Assembly: GCA_023229985.1 (NCBI GenBank) | Contig: JALNYF010000009.1 | Coordinates: forward strand, 1-46,999 | Source: Bacteroidales bacterium | GTDB taxonomy: Bacteria > Bacteroidota > Bacteroidia > Bacteroidales > WCHB1-69 | Length of the DNA: 46,999 nt | Direction: 5' to 3' | In this document: piece by piece, positions 36,365 through 45,227 of the stretch | Layout of the letters: each line of letters begins with the position of its first letter | Numbering within the stretch: position 1 is the first letter of the stretch | Translations under genes and position numbers: made by a program | Notes under the pieces: generated by a model | Databases searched by the model: none | Seen by the model: only the letters and a program-made list of their open reading frames with translations | Told to the model about the DNA's origin: nothing

Positions 36365-36520
36365 ATCAACAATATAAACAATCAATTCTTTCGAATTAAA
36401 TTGCCATGAATAAAATTATCTTACTGTAAATAAGTATTTTATACTTAAAATTGTCTCGTTGCTGCAAAAGTTTCCAGATTTTGAAAAGCAAGACACAATC
36501 TATCTTTACAAGAGATAAAC
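36336..36520 (-). ncRNA. Candidate small RNA, about 180 nt, between kce and the M28 peptidase gene
   Basis: The minus strand has a -7 box (TATTTTTGC, 36527-36534) with no gene behind it, and about 160-180 bases later a 9-bp hairpin (36336-36344 with 36356-36364) followed by TTTTAT. No open frame of note lies between. Local hairpins can be drawn, such as AAGTAT-aaa-ATACTT and AATTC-gaaa-GAATT. A promoter, a non-coding stretch and a terminator in one orientation fit an independent small RNA. I do not recognise the family; 6S-type RNA is one option on length alone. Confidence 0.5.
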
Positions 36521-36526
36521 AATTTG

Positions 36527-36534
36527 CAAAAATA
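36527..36534 (-). promoter_or_regulatory. Orphan -7 box driving the candidate small RNA
   Basis: TATTTTTG followed by C on the minus strand fits TAnnTTTG(C). The next minus-strand gene, kce, has its own box beyond a terminator, so this one is not explained by a protein gene. Confidence 0.5.
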
Positions 36535-36609
36535 CAATTTTATTTATTCCCAGAATCGTTTGAATCGAAATAAAATCAGTTGATACATACATCCTTGCTT
36601 AAATATTTG

Positions 36610-36617
36610 TAACTTTG
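36610..36617 (+). promoter_or_regulatory. Bacteroidetes -7 box of the M28 peptidase gene
   Basis: TAACTTTG followed by CCGCC fits TAnnTTTG(C). An upstream TTG codon at 36615 overlaps this box, so it cannot be the translation start; the ATG at 36645 follows 27 bases later. Confidence 0.7.
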
Positions 36618-36644
36618 CCGCCAATTTTTAAAACAGACAAAGGG

Positions 36645-37874
36645 ATGAAACGTTATTATTTTTTTCTAATCATTTTATTGACATTTAGCAGTTTACGCGC
36701 ACAAACGCCCGAAGAGTTTTCCATTTTTTTAGATGAAATCAATGGGGATAGTTTGCGCGAAACCGTTGCGGATTTACAAAACTTCGAAACACGGTTTTGT
36801 TTGCGTGAGGGTGGCAATAAAGAAGTGGCAGAATATATTGTTCAAAGACTTGAAAACTACGGAGTTAATGCAGAGATTGATTCTTTTTATGTGCAAGATG
36901 GCCACTTTTGGCTCTCCGGTGATTTTAGTTCTTGGTTCTACAATGTTAAAGGTACACTCGCGCCTGCGCAATCATCTGATTCTATTGTTATTATAGGTGC
37001 TCATGCAGATGCCATTGCAACGGACGCAAATTATAATCTGTTGCCACTTTGCCCGGGTGCTGATGATAATGCATCCGGCGTGGCCGTTATGATTGAAATG
37101 GCTCGTATTATCCACCAATTCAACTTGCTGCCAAAACATCATATCCATTTTATGGCTTACGATGCAGAAGAAATAGGCTTGGTGGGTGCGTATCACGATG
37201 CCGAAGCAAGAGTCAATAATCAGGAAAAAGTGGTGGTCATGTTAAACAACGACATGGTCTCTTATCAGCCCGATGATGATTGGAAACTGACTTTCCATTG
37301 GTATGATAATGCACAAGATATTTCGCAAAAAGCGGTCGAAGTTTGCGAAACTTATACTGATATAACTCCCGTGATCCCTGTCGGAGAGGATAATGATTTG
37401 AGACAAAACAGCGACAGTTATGCGTATGACCAAAACGGATTTAAAACTGTTTTTGCCATTGAGAATACCTTTTCTGCATACTATCACACTGAAAATGATT
37501 CCGTTCAATGGAATAATGCCGAATTTCATGAACATGTCGCACGTTACAACTTCGCCATGCTTTTCAATTACGGTTTTGCCAACTTGCAGACCTTATCACT
37601 TGACGACTATGCTTCATCAGCATCGGTTTTGGTTTACCCGAATCCTGCAAATGAGTCGGCCACCATTCAACTTTATTTGCCTGAACAAACGGACATTAAC
37701 ACTGTTATTACCGATATGAGCGGAAAAATAGTATGGAAATATGATAATAAGTCTTGTGCTGTCGGTATTTTTTATATTCACCTTGATTGTCAAAACTTTG
37801 CGAATGGGATTTATTTTTGCAAAATCTTTTCCAATAACAGAAATGAAACGATTAAGCTCATTATCAATCATTAA
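36645..37874 (+). CDS. Secreted M28-family zinc peptidase with T9SS sorting tail
   Basis: Starting at ATG 36645 (409 aa), the protein has a signal peptide (MKRYYFFLIILLTFSSLRAQ), an M28 aminopeptidase domain and a C-terminal type IX sorting domain. Zinc-ligand motifs are visible: IGAHADAI, GADDNASGVAVM, YDAEEIGLVG and the YYHTENDS loop. The tail (~residue 330 on) starts VLVYPNPANE and contains NGIYFCKI, as in Por-secretion tails. It should be exported through the inner membrane and then by T9SS to the surface or medium, releasing N-terminal amino acids. The next gene begins 2 bases after its stop. Confidence 0.93.
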   Translation: MKRYYFFLIILLTFSSLRAQTPEEFSIFLDEINGDSLRETVADLQNFETRFCLREGGNKEVAEYIVQRLENYGVNAEIDSFYVQDGHFWLSGDFSSWFYNVKGTLAPAQSSDSIVIIGAHADAIATDANYNLLPLCPGADDNASGVAVMIEMARIIHQFNLLPKHHIHFMAYDAEEIGLVGAYHDAEARVNNQEKVVVMLNNDMVSYQPDDDWKLTFHWYDNAQDISQKAVEVCETYTDITPVIPVGEDNDLRQNSDSYAYDQNGFKTVFAIENTFSAYYHTENDSVQWNNAEFHEHVARYNFAMLFNYGFANLQTLSLDDYASSASVLVYPNPANESATIQLYLPEQTDINTVITDMSGKIVWKYDNKSCAVGIFYIHLDCQNFANGIYFCKIFSNNRNETIKLIINH

Positions 37875-37876
37875 AA

Positions 37877-39169
37877 ATGAAAATTGCCATTAAGATTTTA
37901 TTATTGACAATAGGGGTGTCTGCATTTTTTATAGATTTACGAGCCGATACCATTACGCATATGCAATATAATTTATTGTATTATACTAATAATGGGGTGG
38001 AGGGTTGTAATGAAATGACCAATAATTTAGATGCAAAGGATGCCAATTTGAAAAAAATTGTCAAGTATGTTCAGCCGGATGTTCTGACTGTTAATGAAAT
38101 AGGGAAAGAAAGCAGCTATGCCGACAGAATATTATACACTGTTCTCAATACTGATGGCGTGAATTATTACGGTTATTGTCCGGTAGTTTCCAATCCCAGC
38201 AGTTATATTACAATCGGCAATCGGTTGTTCTATGATACCCGAAAATTGGCGTTGAAAAGCAGTTTTTATGTACCTACGTCAGTTGGATATTTTAATGCCT
38301 ATCGCATGTATTATCGTTCGGAAGGGTTGTCGCATGGCGATACAGCATTTATTACATTTATTGTATGTCATTTAAAAGCAGGGAGTTATGATGATAATGA
38401 GGAGGCGCGTTATACGCAAGTGCAGGCATTGATGAACAGATTGGAAAGTATAGGAGTTGCCGACAATTATGTATTATCCGGGGATATGAATTTATATACC
38501 GCTGAAGAAGCTGCTTATCAACATCTTATCCATAATAATAATAGTATGATTCGTTTTTTTGACCCGTTGGATCAAGAAGGGGCATGGGGAAGTAATTACA
38601 ACTATCGCTTTTTGCACACTCAGTCGACACATAATAATGGTGCGGACTGTTTTTCCAGCGGCGGCATGGATGACCGTTTCGATTTAATATTGGTGTCCGG
38701 CAATATTTATTATAATCTTAATAAAGTTCAATCGTTGAATGAAACCTACCACGCGTTGGGACAAGACGGAAATCATTTCAACAGTTCGCTCATTGAGTCC
38801 TCTAATTCCGCCGTTCCCGCTAACATTGCCACGGCACTTTACAATATGTCGGATCACCTTCCAGTCATCATGCAATATGAAATTGACGCTTCTCTCTCTT
38901 TGGCTGATTTGGAACTTCCCAAATGGAATATCTTCGTTGAGAATCCGGTGAGTGACCGTTTACAGATCTCTATTGATAATCCGCAAAATGATATTTTCAC
39001 TATTGAAATTTTCAGTATTGAAGGTCGCTTGTTGTATCATTCTAATCAAAGTTTTCAAAGTGGAAAGAATAATATTAGCCTTAATTTTACATTTACCCCG
39101 TCCGTTTATTTACTGAAAATTTCAGATTCTCAACACCATAGTATTCTCAAAAAACTGGTCAAATTTTGA
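37877..39169 (+). CDS. Secreted endonuclease/exonuclease/phosphatase-family protein with T9SS sorting tail
   Basis: A 430-residue protein with an N-terminal signal (LLLTIGVSAFFIDLRA). The EEP fold shows LTVNEIGKES (metal-binding Glu), LSGDMNLYT (catalytic Asp/Asn) and MSDHLPVIM (final Asp-His). The tail from ~350 (PVSDRLQISI, then PSVYLLKISD) is a type IX sorting domain. The substrate could be DNA, RNA or a phosphoester lipid. It starts 2 bases after the M28 peptidase gene, so the two are one transcript of exported hydrolases. Confidence 0.88.
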   Translation: MKIAIKILLLTIGVSAFFIDLRADTITHMQYNLLYYTNNGVEGCNEMTNNLDAKDANLKKIVKYVQPDVLTVNEIGKESSYADRILYTVLNTDGVNYYGYCPVVSNPSSYITIGNRLFYDTRKLALKSSFYVPTSVGYFNAYRMYYRSEGLSHGDTAFITFIVCHLKAGSYDDNEEARYTQVQALMNRLESIGVADNYVLSGDMNLYTAEEAAYQHLIHNNNSMIRFFDPLDQEGAWGSNYNYRFLHTQSTHNNGADCFSSGGMDDRFDLILVSGNIYYNLNKVQSLNETYHALGQDGNHFNSSLIESSNSAVPANIATALYNMSDHLPVIMQYEIDASLSLADLELPKWNIFVENPVSDRLQISIDNPQNDIFTIEIFSIEGRLLYHSNQSFQSGKNNISLNFTFTPSVYLLKISDSQHHSILKKLVKF

Positions 39170-39245
39170 ATATAATCATCTAATTATTAAACTAATAACA
39201 TATAATTCCTACTTCTTTTCTACCTACCACTAAAACTAAAACACT

Positions 39246-42167
39246 ATGACCACTCAAGAAAAAAAAGCCGCGCTTTTTGCCAAAAATTGGGCAAACCGCG
39301 GAGATGAAAAATCGGAAACCCATAACTTTTGGATAGGACTTTTGCAAGAAGTCTTCGGCATTAATCATGCCCAAAATGTAATTCAATTTGAAAAACGGGT
39401 GCAGCTTGGGCACACCTCATTTATAGATGCTTACATCGCAAGCACGAATGTTCTTATCGAACAGAAAAGTATCGATATTGACTTAACGAAGCCGGCGAAA
39501 CAGTCTGATGGAGAAATGCTTACCCCGTTTCAACAAGCCAAACGCTATGCCGGAAGTTTACCAAAATCGCAATTTCCACGCTGGATCATTACTTGCAACT
39601 TCCGCAGTTTTATGATTTATGACATGGAACATCCGACTGCCGAACCGCAACTCATTTTGTTGGAAAATCTTGAAAAAGAGTATTATAGATTGCAATTTTT
39701 GGTAGATATTGAAAAAGAGATAATACGCCGTGAGATGGAAATATCCATCAAAGCCGGCGAGATTGTCGGGAAATTGTATGATGAGATTCATACGCAATAT
39801 CACGATCCGCAAGATGAGCACGTGCTCAAAAGTCTGAACATGCTTTGTGTGCGATTGGTATTTTGCCTTTATGCTGAAGATGCCAACATTTTCGGTCATC
39901 ATACTCAATTTCATGATTTTATCCGACATTTCGCTGTTTCGGATGTACGCCGCGCGTTGATAGATCTTTTCAAAGTTTTGGATACAAAAATAGAAGATCG
40001 TGACCCGTATTTGGATAAAATTCTTGCCGATTTCCCATACGTTAATGGCGGTTTATTTTCAGACGAAACCATTGAAATTCCGCAATTTAATCAAAAAATA
40101 GTTGATTTGCTGTTGCATCAGGCGAGTGAGGATTTTAATTGGAGCGAAATCAGTCCCACTATTTTCGGTGCTGTTTTTGAAAGTACTTTGAATCCCGACA
40201 CGCGTCGTAAGGGCGGAATGCACTACACTTCTATTGAAAATATTCATAAAGTAATTGACCCACTCTTTATGAATGACTTCCAAGCGGAGTTCGATAATAT
40301 TTTGCGTATCTCCGTTACCAAAACGCGCACGATGGAATTGAGCAAATTTCAGAATAAAATCGCCAATCTCAGATTCCTCGACCCCGCATGTGGTAGTGGC
40401 AACTTCCTGACTGAAAGTTACTTAAGTCTTCGTCGTTTGGAGAACAAAATTTTATCGGAACTTCAGCAGGGACAAGTTGCCCTTGGCTTAGATGATGTTA
40501 TCAAAGTCTCGATAAAACAGTTTTACGGCGTTGAAATCAATGATTTTGCGGTTACGGTTGCTAAAACGGCATTGTGGATTGCCGAAAGTCAGATGATGAA
40601 AGAAACGGAGGACATTGTTTCTATGGAATTGGATTTTCTGCCGTTGAAAAGTTATGCCAACATATTGGAAGGCAATGCGTTACAAATGGATTGGAGGTAT
40701 TTGAGTCTTCCTAAAGAGAAAACGACCATTATTGCCAAACAGACCAATTTATTTTATCCTCCGCAGAGAAATCCAGTGGTTGTCACAAATGAGCCGGTTT
40801 TTCACTACAACGAGATAGATGTTTATACCGAAAATTTAAAAATAGAACCGGAAGGTGAGGAGCTGCAACCCGTTCATTATGATTACATTATGGGAAATCC
40901 ACCGTTTGTGGGAGCCAGATTGATGAGCGTTTCTCAAAAAAATGATGTACTGAATATTTTTGGTGAAAAATGGAAAAATGTTGGGAATTTGGACTACGTG
41001 GGATGTTGGTATAAGAAGGCGATTGATTTCATTGAAGGGACGGACACTCGTTGTACTTTCGTTTCCACTAATAGTATTTGTCAGGGCGAGCAAGTCGCCA
41101 ATTTATGGAAGCCGCTTTTCAATAAAGATTTTCATATTGATTTTGCTTATCGAACTTTCCGTTGGGACAGTGAGAGTGAAAGTAAGGCACACGTACATTG
41201 TGTAATTATCGGATTTTCAGCTAATAACAAAAAAAGCGAATCACAGGAAAAAACAATATTTGATGGCGATAAAATCATTAAAGCTAAAAATATAAATGGC
41301 TATTTGGTAGATGCGGCGAATGTATTTGTAGAAAGTCGTTCAAACCCAATTTGCGAAGTTCCGAAAATGGATTTCGGAAATGTAGCTTTAGATAGTGGGC
41401 ATCTGATTTTTACACCTGACGAGAAGGATTATTTTATCCAAAAAGAACCAAAGTCAGAACAGTATTTCAAAGTACTACTTGGAGCGATTGAGCTATTGTA
41501 TTCAAAAACTCGTTATTGTTTATGGTTGGTTAATTGTTCACCTGCCGAATTACGGTCAATGAAAAATGTAATTGAACGCATTAAATTAGTAAAAGAAGCA
41601 AGATTAAAGGCTAAAGATAAAGGAGCCAATAAATTAGCCGAGCGTCCACATCAATTTCGTGACATCAAGAATCCGATTTCTTATTTGGCGGTACCCGTAA
41701 CCACAGGCGAAAGTCGAATTTATATTCCCATGTCATTTTATGACAATCATTGTATTCCGGCAGTAACCTTACAAACAATTCCTAATGCGACGCTTTATCA
41801 TTTTGGCGTTCTGACTTCCAAAGTTCACATGGCGTGGATGCGGGCTGTGTGCGGAAGGTTAAAATCAGATTATCGCTATAGCAAAGACATCGTTTACAAC
41901 AATTTTCCGTGGACAACTCCGACAGATTCGCAAAAGTCCAAAATAGAGCAAACCGCGCAATCCATCTTCGATGCGCGTGCATTGTATCCCGACAGCTCTC
42001 TTGCCGATTTGTATGATGAAACTACCATGCCGCCCGAACTACGCCGTGCGCACGAAGGGAACGACCAAGCCGTGATGTCTGCCTATGGTTTTGACCAAAA
42101 CATGACCGAAAGCGAAATTGTGGCGGAACTATTTAAAATGTATGAAAAACTGAAAGCTGAAAGTTGA
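39246..42167 (+). CDS. MmeI-like type IIL restriction-modification enzyme
   Basis: A single 973-residue chain combines cleavage and methylation. The N-terminal part carries a PD-(D/E)xK-type nuclease site, FIDAYIASTNVLIEQKS. A helical linker follows, then the adenine methyltransferase core with motif I FLDPACGSGNFL and motif IV IMGNPPFVGA. Behind it lie a target-recognition region and a C-terminal helical end. MmeI-family enzymes (about 920 aa) have this order and need no separate subunits. Alternatives are a BREX-type or other solitary methylase, but the nuclease motif favours restriction. No -7 box was seen upstream. Methyltransferase identity is secure; specificity cannot be read. Confidence 0.88.
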   Translation: MTTQEKKAALFAKNWANRGDEKSETHNFWIGLLQEVFGINHAQNVIQFEKRVQLGHTSFIDAYIASTNVLIEQKSIDIDLTKPAKQSDGEMLTPFQQAKRYAGSLPKSQFPRWIITCNFRSFMIYDMEHPTAEPQLILLENLEKEYYRLQFLVDIEKEIIRREMEISIKAGEIVGKLYDEIHTQYHDPQDEHVLKSLNMLCVRLVFCLYAEDANIFGHHTQFHDFIRHFAVSDVRRALIDLFKVLDTKIEDRDPYLDKILADFPYVNGGLFSDETIEIPQFNQKIVDLLLHQASEDFNWSEISPTIFGAVFESTLNPDTRRKGGMHYTSIENIHKVIDPLFMNDFQAEFDNILRISVTKTRTMELSKFQNKIANLRFLDPACGSGNFLTESYLSLRRLENKILSELQQGQVALGLDDVIKVSIKQFYGVEINDFAVTVAKTALWIAESQMMKETEDIVSMELDFLPLKSYANILEGNALQMDWRYLSLPKEKTTIIAKQTNLFYPPQRNPVVVTNEPVFHYNEIDVYTENLKIEPEGEELQPVHYDYIMGNPPFVGARLMSVSQKNDVLNIFGEKWKNVGNLDYVGCWYKKAIDFIEGTDTRCTFVSTNSICQGEQVANLWKPLFNKDFHIDFAYRTFRWDSESESKAHVHCVIIGFSANNKKSESQEKTIFDGDKIIKAKNINGYLVDAANVFVESRSNPICEVPKMDFGNVALDSGHLIFTPDEKDYFIQKEPKSEQYFKVLLGAIELLYSKTRYCLWLVNCSPAELRSMKNVIERIKLVKEARLKAKDKGANKLAERPHQFRDIKNPISYLAVPVTTGESRIYIPMSFYDNHCIPAVTLQTIPNATLYHFGVLTSKVHMAWMRAVCGRLKSDYRYSKDIVYNNFPWTTPTDSQKSKIEQTAQSIFDARALYPDSSLADLYDETTMPPELRRAHEGNDQAVMSAYGFDQNMTESEIVAELFKMYEKLKAES

Positions 42168-42266
42168 AAATTATATTTTATGGTAAAATTGTATATAATT
42201 TTCTGTCAACCGATTATCGTTCCAAGATAATTCCGACTTTTGCTGTCAAAATATTTTTGAATATTG

Positions 42267-42917
42267 TTACAGCCTCTTCAATTCCGCAATTCGTTCTGTA
42301 GGGGAGGGAGATTTGAAGATGTAATTACCTGAAACCAAGATATCTGCACCGGCTTTTATCAAAATAGGTGCGGTATTGCCATCAACCCCGCCATCTACTT
42401 CAATCATCGCATTGGAATTGCGTTTGATAATCAGCTCCCGCAAATCGGAAACCTTTTTCGCAGCATTCTCAATGAACTTTTGCCCGCCAAATCCGGGATT
42501 GACCGACATAATCAACACCAAATCCAAATCCTCAATAACATCTTCCAAAAACGAAACCGGCGTGTGCGGATTCAAGGCAACACCGGCTAACATATCCTCT
42601 CCCTTTATTTGCCAAACAACTCTGTGTAAATGTGTTACAGCTTCCCAATGAACGGTGAGAATGTCCGCACCGGCATTTTTAAAATTGGATACGTATCGCT
42701 GCGGCTCCGTAATCATCAAGTGAACATCTAAAGCCTTGTCCGCGATTGAACGAATGGCTTTGACAACCGGAAGTCCATACGAAATATTGGGAACAAATAC
42801 ACCATCCATTATATCCAAGTGAAACCAATCCGCTTCGGACTGATTGACCATATTAATATCATCTGCCAAATGACAAAAATCGGCAGAAAGCATTGAAGGA
42901 GCTATTAAAGGTTTCAT
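42267..42917 (-). CDS. rpe: Ribulose-phosphate 3-epimerase
   Basis: A 216-residue TIM-barrel enzyme interconverting ribulose 5-phosphate and xylulose 5-phosphate in the pentose phosphate pathway. Motifs are IAPSMLSADFCHL, HLDIMDGVFVPN (metal and catalytic residues), DVHLMI, MSVNPGFGGQKF and IEVDGGV. All expected catalytic residues are present. It is monocistronic with its own -7 box. Confidence 0.97.
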   Translation of the reverse strand: MKPLIAPSMLSADFCHLADDINMVNQSEADWFHLDIMDGVFVPNISYGLPVVKAIRSIADKALDVHLMITEPQRYVSNFKNAGADILTVHWEAVTHLHRVVWQIKGEDMLAGVALNPHTPVSFLEDVIEDLDLVLIMSVNPGFGGQKFIENAAKKVSDLRELIIKRNSNAMIEVDGGVDGNTAPILIKAGADILVSGNYIFKSPSPTERIAELKRL

Positions 42918-42981
42918 ATTCAGTGATTATAAAAAATATTCTAAAAGATTCATACACACGCATACGTCCAAAAACGATTTG

Positions 42982-42989
42982 CAAAAGTA
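42982..42989 (-). promoter_or_regulatory. Bacteroidetes -7 box of rpe
   Basis: The minus strand reads TACTTTTG followed by C, fitting TAnnTTTG(C), 65 bases upstream of rpe. It is back to back with the rpsA box at 43034. Confidence 0.6.
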
Positions 42990-43033
42990 CGATTTTTTAT
43001 TCTTTTATAGATGTTATATTAAAAAATTAGTTG

Positions 43034-43041
43034 TATTTTTG
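43034..43041 (+). promoter_or_regulatory. Bacteroidetes -7 box of rpsA
   Basis: TATTTTTG followed by CAACCG fits TAnnTTTG(C). It predicts a leader of about 90 bases before the ATG at 43140, long enough for a regulatory fold; only a weak AT stem (43051-43057 with 43079-43085) is visible. Confidence 0.65.
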
Positions 43042-43139
43042 CAACCGCAAATTATAAGAGGCACTGTAGTTTGCATATTTATAATAAACCTCATTGTTTA
43101 ACACAAAAAAATGATTCATCAAGAATCGAAAAAGTATTT

Positions 43140-45164
43140 ATGTCAGAAGAAATTTTAAACACTCCTGAAGAAAATGTTTCTGAAAATCAACCTGTTGTAG
43201 AGGAAACAGCACAAGAACTCGTTGCAGTGGAAACACCTGCCGCAGAAGAAACCGTTGTAGAAACTCCTGCACAGGAAGAAGTTGTTGCCGAAGCACCGGC
43301 AATGGAAGAAATGGCACCTGAAACTTTCATTTCAGAGGAAGCTCAATTGCCCGAAACTCCCAAAGCTCCAAGAAAACCTCGCGAAATCGAAAATGTATAC
43401 GGATCTCTTGAAAATTTTGATTGGAACTCATTAGAAAAAAAAGGTAAAAAGTATGACGAAGCCGAAAGAACAAATTTGGAAGAATTATACACCAAATCTT
43501 TTAAATCTATTGACGAACAAGCAGTTATTATGGGAACGGTTGTTTCTATCAACAGCCGCGAAATCGTTGTGAATATCGGATTCAAATCCGACGGTGTTAT
43601 CTCCGCTTCAGAACTTCGTTACAATCCCAACCTGAAAATTGGTGAAGAAATTGAAGTTTACGTTGAAAGTCAAGAAGATGCAACCGGTCAATTAATTCTT
43701 TCTCATAAAAAAGCACGCCTGCTCAAATCTTGGTTGCGCGTTAATAAAGCTTTTGAAGATGAAGAAGTTATCACCGGTTACGTTAAATGCAGAACCAAAG
43801 GCGGTTTAATCGTTGATGTATTCGGAATTGAAGCTTTCTTGCCGGGTTCCCAAATCGACGTGAAACCTATCAGAGATTACGACATATTCGTGGATAAAAC
43901 CATGGATTTCAAAGTCGTTAAAATCAATCAAGAGTTCAAAAATGTGGTTGTTTCCCATAAAGCTCTTATCGAAGATGAATTGGAAGCCCAAAGATCCGAA
44001 ATCATCGCTCGTCTTGAAAAAGGACAAGTTTTGGAAGGAACCGTTAAAAATATTACCGGCTATGGCGTATTCATCGACTTGGGCGGCGTTGACGGCTTAA
44101 TCCACATTACCGATTTATCATGGGGCAGAATTATTCACCCGGAAGAAATCGTTCAATTAGACCAAAAAATCAATGTCGTTATCCTTGATTTCGATGAGAA
44201 CAAAAAACGTATCGCTCTCGGTTTGAAACAATTAACACCACATCCATGGGATGCTTTAGATTCTGAATTAAAAGTGGGTGACAAAGTACACGGTAAAGTG
44301 GTCGTTATTGCCGATTATGGTGCTTTCTTGGAAATTATGCCCGGCGTTGAAGGTCTTATCCACGTTTCCGAAATGTCTTGGTCACAACACTTGCGCACTG
44401 CTCACGATTTCTTGAAAGTGGGTGATGAAATTGATGCCGTATTGCTGACTTTAGACAAAGAAGAAAGAAAAATGTCATTGGGTATCAAACAATTAATTCC
44501 GGATCCTTGGGAAAACATTACCGAAAAATATCCGATTAATTCTAAACATACCGCTACCGTTAGAAATTTCACCAACTTCGGCATTTTCGTTGAATTGGAA
44601 GAAGGCGTTGACGGCTTAATCCATATTTCTGACTTATCATGGTCTAAAAAAATCAAACATCCTGCCGAATTTACCAAAATCGGTGAAAAGATTGATGTTG
44701 TTGTCCTTGAAGTCGATGTAGAAAACAGAAGATTGAGCTTGGGTCACAAACAATTGGAAGAAAATCCTTGGGACGTTTTTGAAACGATATTTACCGTTGG
44801 CTCCGACCACGAGGGTACCATCCTTAGCCAAAACGATAAAGGTGTTGTTGTTGCACTTCCATACGGAATCGAAGGCTTCGCTTTCAATCGCGAACTTCTG
44901 AAAGAAGACAATAATATGCCACGAATTGATGAAACTCTGAAATTCAAAGTAGTAGAATTCTCCAAAGAAGCTAAGAAAATCAATCTTTCTCACAGAAGAA
45001 CTTGGCAATTGACTCCGGAAGAAGACAAAAAGAAAGTAATATCCGAAGATAAGAAAAAAGCCAAAGAAATAGCTAAAATCAACGACAATGTTGAAAAAAC
45101 TACTTTGGGTGACATCGAAGCACTCCAAAACTTGAAAAGAGATTTGGAAAAAGCTGAAGAATAA
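43140..45164 (+). CDS. rpsA: 30S ribosomal protein S1
   Basis: From ATG 43140 the protein has 674 residues. Residues ~1-75 are an acidic, Glu/Ala/Pro/Val-rich tail (repeats like VVETPAQEEVVAEAPA). Six S1 domains follow, the clearest ones containing GYGVFIDLGGVDGLIHITDLSW, DYGAFLEIMPGVEGLIHVSEMSW and NFGIFVELEEGVDGLIHISDLSW. The protein ends in a lysine-rich helix. S1 binds mRNA on the small subunit, which matters in a phylum that rarely uses Shine-Dalgarno pairing. A TTG at 43071 in frame is rejected: it adds 23 unrelated residues and lies close behind the promoter box. A strong terminator follows the stop. Confidence 0.96.
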   Translation: MSEEILNTPEENVSENQPVVEETAQELVAVETPAAEETVVETPAQEEVVAEAPAMEEMAPETFISEEAQLPETPKAPRKPREIENVYGSLENFDWNSLEKKGKKYDEAERTNLEELYTKSFKSIDEQAVIMGTVVSINSREIVVNIGFKSDGVISASELRYNPNLKIGEEIEVYVESQEDATGQLILSHKKARLLKSWLRVNKAFEDEEVITGYVKCRTKGGLIVDVFGIEAFLPGSQIDVKPIRDYDIFVDKTMDFKVVKINQEFKNVVVSHKALIEDELEAQRSEIIARLEKGQVLEGTVKNITGYGVFIDLGGVDGLIHITDLSWGRIIHPEEIVQLDQKINVVILDFDENKKRIALGLKQLTPHPWDALDSELKVGDKVHGKVVVIADYGAFLEIMPGVEGLIHVSEMSWSQHLRTAHDFLKVGDEIDAVLLTLDKEERKMSLGIKQLIPDPWENITEKYPINSKHTATVRNFTNFGIFVELEEGVDGLIHISDLSWSKKIKHPAEFTKIGEKIDVVVLEVDVENRRLSLGHKQLEENPWDVFETIFTVGSDHEGTILSQNDKGVVVALPYGIEGFAFNRELLKEDNNMPRIDETLKFKVVEFSKEAKKINLSHRRTWQLTPEEDKKKVISEDKKKAKEIAKINDNVEKTTLGDIEALQNLKRDLEKAEE

Positions 45165-45186
45165 TAGTTACTATATATAATTATGT

Positions 45187-45218
45187 AATGCCTGCCTTCG
45201 CGACAGGCATTTTTTTTA
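45187..45218 (+). terminator. Rho-independent terminator after rpsA
   Basis: AATGCCTG (45187-45194) pairs with CAGGCATT (45204-45211) over a 9-base loop, followed by a T run to 45217. It sits 23 bases after the rpsA stop and just 10 bases before rsmA, which therefore depends on read-through or an unseen promoter. Confidence 0.85.
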
Positions 45219-45227
45219 ATAAGCAAG

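Noticed and set aside
36615..36644. TTG start for the M28 peptidase
   Set aside because: The TTG lies inside the -7 promoter box and the added residues precede a clean signal peptide starting at ATG 36645.
43071..43139. TTG start for rpsA
   Set aside because: It adds 23 residues unlike S1 directly behind the promoter, and the acidic S1 start is at ATG 43140.
44637..45128. 163-residue minus-strand frame
   Set aside because: It is antisense to rpsA and Phe-rich, as expected for the complement of Lys/Glu-rich coding sequence.
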